Assembly (NCBI RefSeq): GCF_013141825.1
Contig: NZ_RZNH01000005.1
Span: forward strand, 1 to 64,000
Direction of reading: 5' to 3'
Length of the DNA stretch: 64,000 nucleotides
Source: Marinifilum caeruleilacunae
Lineage (GTDB): Bacteria > Bacteroidota > Bacteroidia > Bacteroidales > Marinifilaceae
In this document: one piece after another, positions 60,145-64,000 of the stretch
How positions within the stretch are numbered: position 1 is the first letter of the stretch
Layout: the number at the start of each line of letters is the position of its first letter
Position numbers and translations under genes: made by a program
The notes under the pieces: model-generated
Seen by the model: the letters and a program-made list of their open reading frames with translations, nothing else
Database searches by the model: none
What the model was told of the DNA's origin: nothing

Positions 60145-61710
60145 ATGTTGAAAACAAGATTACTAAATTGCCTGCTTTTATTGGCTTTTTGCTCGAACAG
60201 TATTTTAGGAACGGCACAAGGATTATCAAGTGAAAAAATCGACTCCCTGGCCAATAAAACATTGGAAATGTTTCCGCTTGCCGGATTTGCCGTATCAGTC
60301 GTTCATAATGGTGAAGTTGTTCATGCTAAAGGATATGGAGTTCGATCCATTAAAACCCAGGAGCCAGTTGATAAGAATACCTTGTTCGCCATAGCCTCCA
60401 ACAGTAAATCTTTTACTGCTGCTGCTATGGCCATATTGGTTGATGAGGGAAAGCTGTCGTGGAAAGATAAAGTGGTAGATCACATTCCTGAGTTTACCAT
60501 GTACAATTCCTATGTACGCGATAATTTTACAGTGGAAGATTTGTTGTGTCACCGAAGTGGTTTAGGACTGGGAGCAGGAGATCTAATGATTTTCCCTGAT
60601 GGCAGCGACTTTACCGTTGATGATATCCTAGAGAGTTTTCAACATCAGAAACCTGTATCTGCATTTCGTACCAAATACGATTACGACAACTTACTTTACA
60701 TCGTAGCAGGTGAAATTGTGCAAAGAATTAGCGGCATGAGCTGGTCCGAATTTGTGGAAAATAGAATCATGAAACCACTTCAAATGAAAGCTTCAGCAGG
60801 ATCATTCAAAAGAATTCAAAATGCCAATAACATTGCATTGCCACACTCTTCGGAATATGGCGATTTGGAAATCGTTGATGCTTATACCAACCCTTTAATG
60901 GACGCTGCCGGTGGTATCTACTCCAGTGTGAACGATTTGAGCAAATGGTTGATGATGCACCTAAACAAGGGCAAATATGGTGAAGATCAGGAATTATTTT
61001 CCGTGAAAAATCAGAACTACATGTGGAAAGCACACACCATGCTTAACTTTTCAGCCAGGGGAGGTGGAAAATACAAAAACCATTATAAGGCTTACGGTTT
61101 AGGTTGGGTAATAGAAGACCATAATGGCTATACCATCATTAGTCATACTGGCGGATTGCCAGGTATGTTATCGAAAACCGTACTCATCCCCGAATTGAAT
61201 GTGGGAATTGCAGTTTTGACCAATACTTTGCCTGGCGGATATGCTTACCACATGATTCCACAGGCCATTATTGATTCTTACATCGAAGCCGAACCTACCG
61301 ATTGGAATGCTTTTGCCAAAAAACGATTATCAGGAACTCAACACGAGGTTGATTCTGTGGTAAATGCAGTGTGGAAAACGGTGGATTTTGCAAAAGATAA
61401 AACCATTGAGAATTCGGATTACATTGGAATGTATAAAGACAATTGGTTTGGTAAAATGGAGGTGTACGAAAAGGACGGAGAACTTTGGATTCGCTCGCTG
61501 CGATCGCCTAAATTAACCGGTCCAATGTACTATTACAAAGCCAATAGCTTTGCTGTAAAATGGGCTTATCGCGATATGAATTGCGATGCCTTTGCCATTT
61601 TTGCTTTAGATGAAGAAGGCAAGGCACAAGGCCTTAAAATGAAAGGAATTTCTCCGAATATCGACTTTAGTTTCGACTTTCAGGATCTGGATTTAAAAAG
61701 GGTAGATTGA
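60145..61710 (+). CDS. Serine hydrolase, class C beta-lactamase-like
   Basis: 521 residues. A signal peptide (about 1-25) is followed by a beta-lactamase/transpeptidase-like domain with SNSK (Ser-x-x-Lys, about 87), YDN (about 178) and HTGG (about 333). A C-terminal extension (about 400-521) resembles the lipocalin-like DUF3471 tail of many such enzymes. These act as D-aminopeptidases or esterases; true lactamase activity is less likely. Confidence 0.88.
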   Translation: MLKTRLLNCLLLLAFCSNSILGTAQGLSSEKIDSLANKTLEMFPLAGFAVSVVHNGEVVHAKGYGVRSIKTQEPVDKNTLFAIASNSKSFTAAAMAILVDEGKLSWKDKVVDHIPEFTMYNSYVRDNFTVEDLLCHRSGLGLGAGDLMIFPDGSDFTVDDILESFQHQKPVSAFRTKYDYDNLLYIVAGEIVQRISGMSWSEFVENRIMKPLQMKASAGSFKRIQNANNIALPHSSEYGDLEIVDAYTNPLMDAAGGIYSSVNDLSKWLMMHLNKGKYGEDQELFSVKNQNYMWKAHTMLNFSARGGGKYKNHYKAYGLGWVIEDHNGYTIISHTGGLPGMLSKTVLIPELNVGIAVLTNTLPGGYAYHMIPQAIIDSYIEAEPTDWNAFAKKRLSGTQHEVDSVVNAVWKTVDFAKDKTIENSDYIGMYKDNWFGKMEVYEKDGELWIRSLRSPKLTGPMYYYKANSFAVKWAYRDMNCDAFAIFALDEEGKAQGLKMKGISPNIDFSFDFQDLDLKRVD

Positions 61711-61733
61711 ATAAAATGAAAATATCAACATTA

Positions 61734-61764
61734 AGAGTCACGAGAAATTGTGGCTCTTTTTTTC
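61734..61764 (+). terminator. Intrinsic terminator of the serine hydrolase gene
   Basis: AGAGTCAC (61734-61741) pairs with GTGGCTCT (61750-61757) through one G-U pair, followed by a T-tract. Confidence 0.8.
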
Positions 61765-61901
61765 ATTTTATGAGTGCTAAACACCTGTTGACTTTTGCAG
61801 ATATTCTCCTTACATTATTTCAAATCGAATGGCTTTTCCCAATAATAACCTCTCTTTAGGTAGCAAACACAGTAAGATGAATAACAAACAACCCAAATGT
61901 C

Positions 61902-62441
61902 ATGAAAAGCGTCGTTCTAATAACAATTTTAATGCTTTGTTGCATTATGGCCTATACGCAGGTAAACCAGGCAAAGAAAAAAACATATTACAAAACCTGG
62001 GTAAAATTATACAACGATAACAAACCTGGCGGACTCCTTTACCAGGTAACTGATACCTCTATTCTTATAACTGATTCTTTCGAATTTGATGAACTGCATT
62101 TTGAAGCAACACAAAATTTGAACAACCTGATTTATTACGACATTCGATTTATTGAATTAAAGCGAAAAAAATCGGCAGGACAAGCCGCTTTGATTGGAGC
62201 GCTTTCGGGTTTGGTGATCGGTGGAATACTTGGTTTTGCCGATGGAGATGACGATGGAGGAATTATCAGCTTTACGGCAGGAGAAAAAGCCTTAATTGGC
62301 GGTGGAATGGGCGCGATTACCGGTGCAGGTTTAGGAGTAATGCTTAGTTCTTTTAAATTCAGAATTCCCATAAATGGAAAAAAGCGACAATTGGATAGAA
62401 ATCGTAAACGTCTGGAGCGCTTTTCGATTCAAAACCCGTAA
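61902..62441 (+). CDS. Secreted glycine-zipper-like protein
   Basis: 179 residues. The start at 61902 begins a signal peptide (MKSVVLITILMLCCIMAYTQ). A Gly/Ala-rich hydrophobic pair of segments (about 90-107 and 128-148) resembles glycine-zipper membrane motifs. The mature N-terminus is strand-rich. Function unknown. Confidence 0.65.
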   Translation: MKSVVLITILMLCCIMAYTQVNQAKKKTYYKTWVKLYNDNKPGGLLYQVTDTSILITDSFEFDELHFEATQNLNNLIYYDIRFIELKRKKSAGQAALIGALSGLVIGGILGFADGDDDGGIISFTAGEKALIGGGMGAITGAGLGVMLSSFKFRIPINGKKRQLDRNRKRLERFSIQNP

Positions 62442-62581
62442 AAACGTTTACATGTAAATTTTAGAAATCTCCTGCAAAAGGCAAACAAACTTTACAGAAT
62501 GAAATTTTGATATGCCTGAAATAATTTAAAAATTAGCAAATGATATTTTTAAAGCAGTATATGGGTACATAAAACACGAAA

Positions 62582-63529
62582 ATGAAGCACCAAAACCTGA
62601 TCATTCTATTCTTGTTCCTTTTGTGGAATACTTACCAGTTAAATGCACAAAATAAGGTAGCCATAAGCATTGATGATGCGCCAAATACAAGAATCTTTCA
62701 AAGCGACCATTACCAATCGCATTTTTTAAACGCGATTGATTCTTTAGAGCTCCCGGTAACGGTATTTATCAACGAGCGATTGATTTACAATAGAGATTCT
62801 GTCAATAGGAATTTTGCTTTGCTCAACAGGTGGGTAAGTAGCAAAAATACGATTGTTGGGAATCATACATTTAGTCATCCACGTTATTCTGCGGTTGGAT
62901 TCGAGAAATTTCGAGAAGATGTTTTGAAAGGAGAAAGTATCATTCGGGAATTGACTAAAAATTACAAAAAGAAGCTGGAACACTTTCGTTTTCCTTACAA
63001 TGATATGGGAGCCGATTCTCTGCAACATGTTCAGATGGATAGCCTTTTGAGTTCATTAAATTATCGTATTACACCATTTACGATAGAAAGTTCTGATTGG
63101 ATGTTTAATTGGGTGTATGAATATTATCTAAGGCAGAAGCAATACGAAAAAGCAAAGCATATTGGTGAACTTTATGTATCCAAAACCATAGCGTATTTTC
63201 ACTTTTACGATTCATTAAGTGTAGAAAAGTACAATCGAAAAGTCAAACAGATCTATCTGTGTCACGATAACAGTATAAACCGTGATTATTTTATTGCGCT
63301 TGTTTCAGAATTAAAAGCCCTGGAATACGAGTTCATCAGTTTGGATGAGGCTTTAGAAGATGAAATTTACGCTCAAAAGAATAATTATTACCGAAAATGG
63401 GGCATTTCGTGGTTGTACCGTTGGATGGATTCGCAGAAGGAGAGAGTGCGTTGGATGAAAATGGAACCTGATATGAAAGAAATTCAAAATCTTTACAATA
63501 ACTTGAATCAGAAAAATAAAACGTACTGA
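62582..63529 (+). CDS. Polysaccharide deacetylase (NodB) family protein
   Basis: 315 residues with a signal peptide (ends LNAQ). NodB motifs: SIDDAP (catalytic Asp and metal Asp) and GNHTFSHP with the two metal His, then RFPYNDMG. The C-terminal part (about 220-315) is unrecognised. It deacetylates N- or O-acetyl groups of a cell-wall or external glycan, inferred from family. Confidence 0.85.
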   Translation: MKHQNLIILFLFLLWNTYQLNAQNKVAISIDDAPNTRIFQSDHYQSHFLNAIDSLELPVTVFINERLIYNRDSVNRNFALLNRWVSSKNTIVGNHTFSHPRYSAVGFEKFREDVLKGESIIRELTKNYKKKLEHFRFPYNDMGADSLQHVQMDSLLSSLNYRITPFTIESSDWMFNWVYEYYLRQKQYEKAKHIGELYVSKTIAYFHFYDSLSVEKYNRKVKQIYLCHDNSINRDYFIALVSELKALEYEFISLDEALEDEIYAQKNNYYRKWGISWLYRWMDSQKERVRWMKMEPDMKEIQNLYNNLNQKNKTY

Positions 63530-63595
63530 TTTATTTTTGCCAGCTTAAATCTGTAACTAGCACTTCGTCAATTAAATAGAATAAAAACCAACAGC

Positions 63596-64000
63596 ATGAA
63601 TACACAAGATCAAAATCAATTCGAAAAAGCAAATGGTCCAAACTATATTGATGGATTTGTACTGCCAATTGCACGAGAGCATTTGATCGATTATAAAACT
63701 GTTGCCGAAAAAGTAGCTGACATTTGGAAGGAGCATGGAGCCATTGCCTACTTCGAATATGTAGGTGATGATTTAGAACTCGAGGGAACTAGATCATTTG
63801 CTGAGCTTGTAGATGTCGAAGATGATGAAGTAATCATTTTTGGTTGGGTGGTTTTCGCATCGCGTGAAGCACGAAACCTGGCCAATCAAAAAGTAGCAGC
63901 CGACCCAAGAATGAACGACCTGATAGCCCCATTGTGCGATCCATCAAGAATGATTTTCGATGCTTCGAGAATGCTGTATGGTGGATTTCAGCCCTTAATT
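63596..64000 (+). CDS. DUF1428 family protein (cut by window end)
   Basis: The first 135 codons from ATG 63596 are visible, in frame to the end of the window. YIDGFVLPIAREHLIDYKTVAEK and FGWVVFASREARNLANQKV match DUF1428, a dimeric alpha-beta barrel family of unknown function. The C-terminus lies beyond 64000. Confidence 0.85.
   Translation, partial: MNTQDQNQFEKANGPNYIDGFVLPIAREHLIDYKTVAEKVADIWKEHGAIAYFEYVGDDLELEGTRSFAELVDVEDDEVIIFGWVVFASREARNLANQKVAADPRMNDLIAPLCDPSRMIFDASRMLYGGFQPLI

Overview
The window looks like a chromosome segment of an AT-rich, free-living, probably marine Bacteroidota, with a Marinilabiliales/Marinifilaceae-like flavour. That placement is inference from gene content. 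The sequence supports it with several TAnnTTTG (-7) promoters (24806-24813, 19342-19349, 38556-38563, 12088-12095 on the minus strand), mostly weak Shine-Dalgarno sequences, a type IX secretion (type B sorting domain) protein, a DUF5686/carboxypeptidase-regulatory-like outer-membrane protein, an M49 peptidase, a sulfatase lipoprotein and a flavodiiron protein.

1-11.9 kb: a compact minus-strand mobile element that resembles a small tailless, membrane-containing phage. It encodes a zinc-ribbon/coiled-coil protein set apart by its own terminator. A run of tightly packed, often overlapping genes follows: a membrane-anchored LEA14-like protein, a 711-residue transglutaminase-fold protein with an 11-Arg tract, small membrane and beta-rich proteins (capsid candidates), a GH108 muramidase with a membrane tail, holin- and spanin-like proteins (two of them overlapping out of frame), an ArdC-zincin-RecA-type ATPase fusion, and a 750-residue protein built of four ~172-residue repeats. 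I see no terminase, portal, tail or integrase gene. The element abuts tRNA-Ser(UGA), and its left side runs into what looks like an insertion-sequence end at about 160-207.

12.2-16.3 kb: a molybdenum-cofactor operon (mobB-like, moeA, moaA, moaC, MOSC-Mog fusion). A terminator-like hairpin buries the first gene's ribosome binding site. 16.6-19.1 kb: CDF metal exporter, HAD phosphatase and a secreted protein.

19.3-24.5 kb: the threonine operon thrABC. It is preceded by a 35-residue leader peptide with eight consecutive Thr codons plus Ile and Met codons and an overlapping intrinsic terminator, a clear attenuator. 24.8-33.2 kb: HU, TrmH-like methyltransferase, LytTR response regulator, class III aminotransferase, M49 and M28 peptidases and a YCF48-like protein.

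33.3-44.9 kb: DUF5686 protein, HtpG, a MarR regulator with two operator palindromes around its promoter, a cysteine-synthase-like enzyme, DEAD-box helicase, aspartate aminotransferase and two tandem paralogous secreted proteins. 44.9-51.7 kb: flavodiiron protein FprA, a Crp/Fnr regulator, an ABC-2 exporter and a T9SS-sorted repeat protein.

51.9-55.4 kb: a four-gene operon that is the best candidate here for an undescribed cellular system. It encodes a cytoplasmic solute-binding-fold protein with a DUF1858-like N-terminus, a HypB/G3E-like GTPase with cysteine pairs, an ABC ATPase that also starts with a DUF1858-like segment, and a zinc-ribbon protein, with no membrane permease. A TGTAAC-N4-GTTACA palindrome lies upstream. 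55.5-64 kb: GPP34-like protein, HD phosphohydrolase, sulfatase, serine hydrolase, polysaccharide deacetylase, small membrane or secreted proteins and a DUF1428 protein cut by the window edge.
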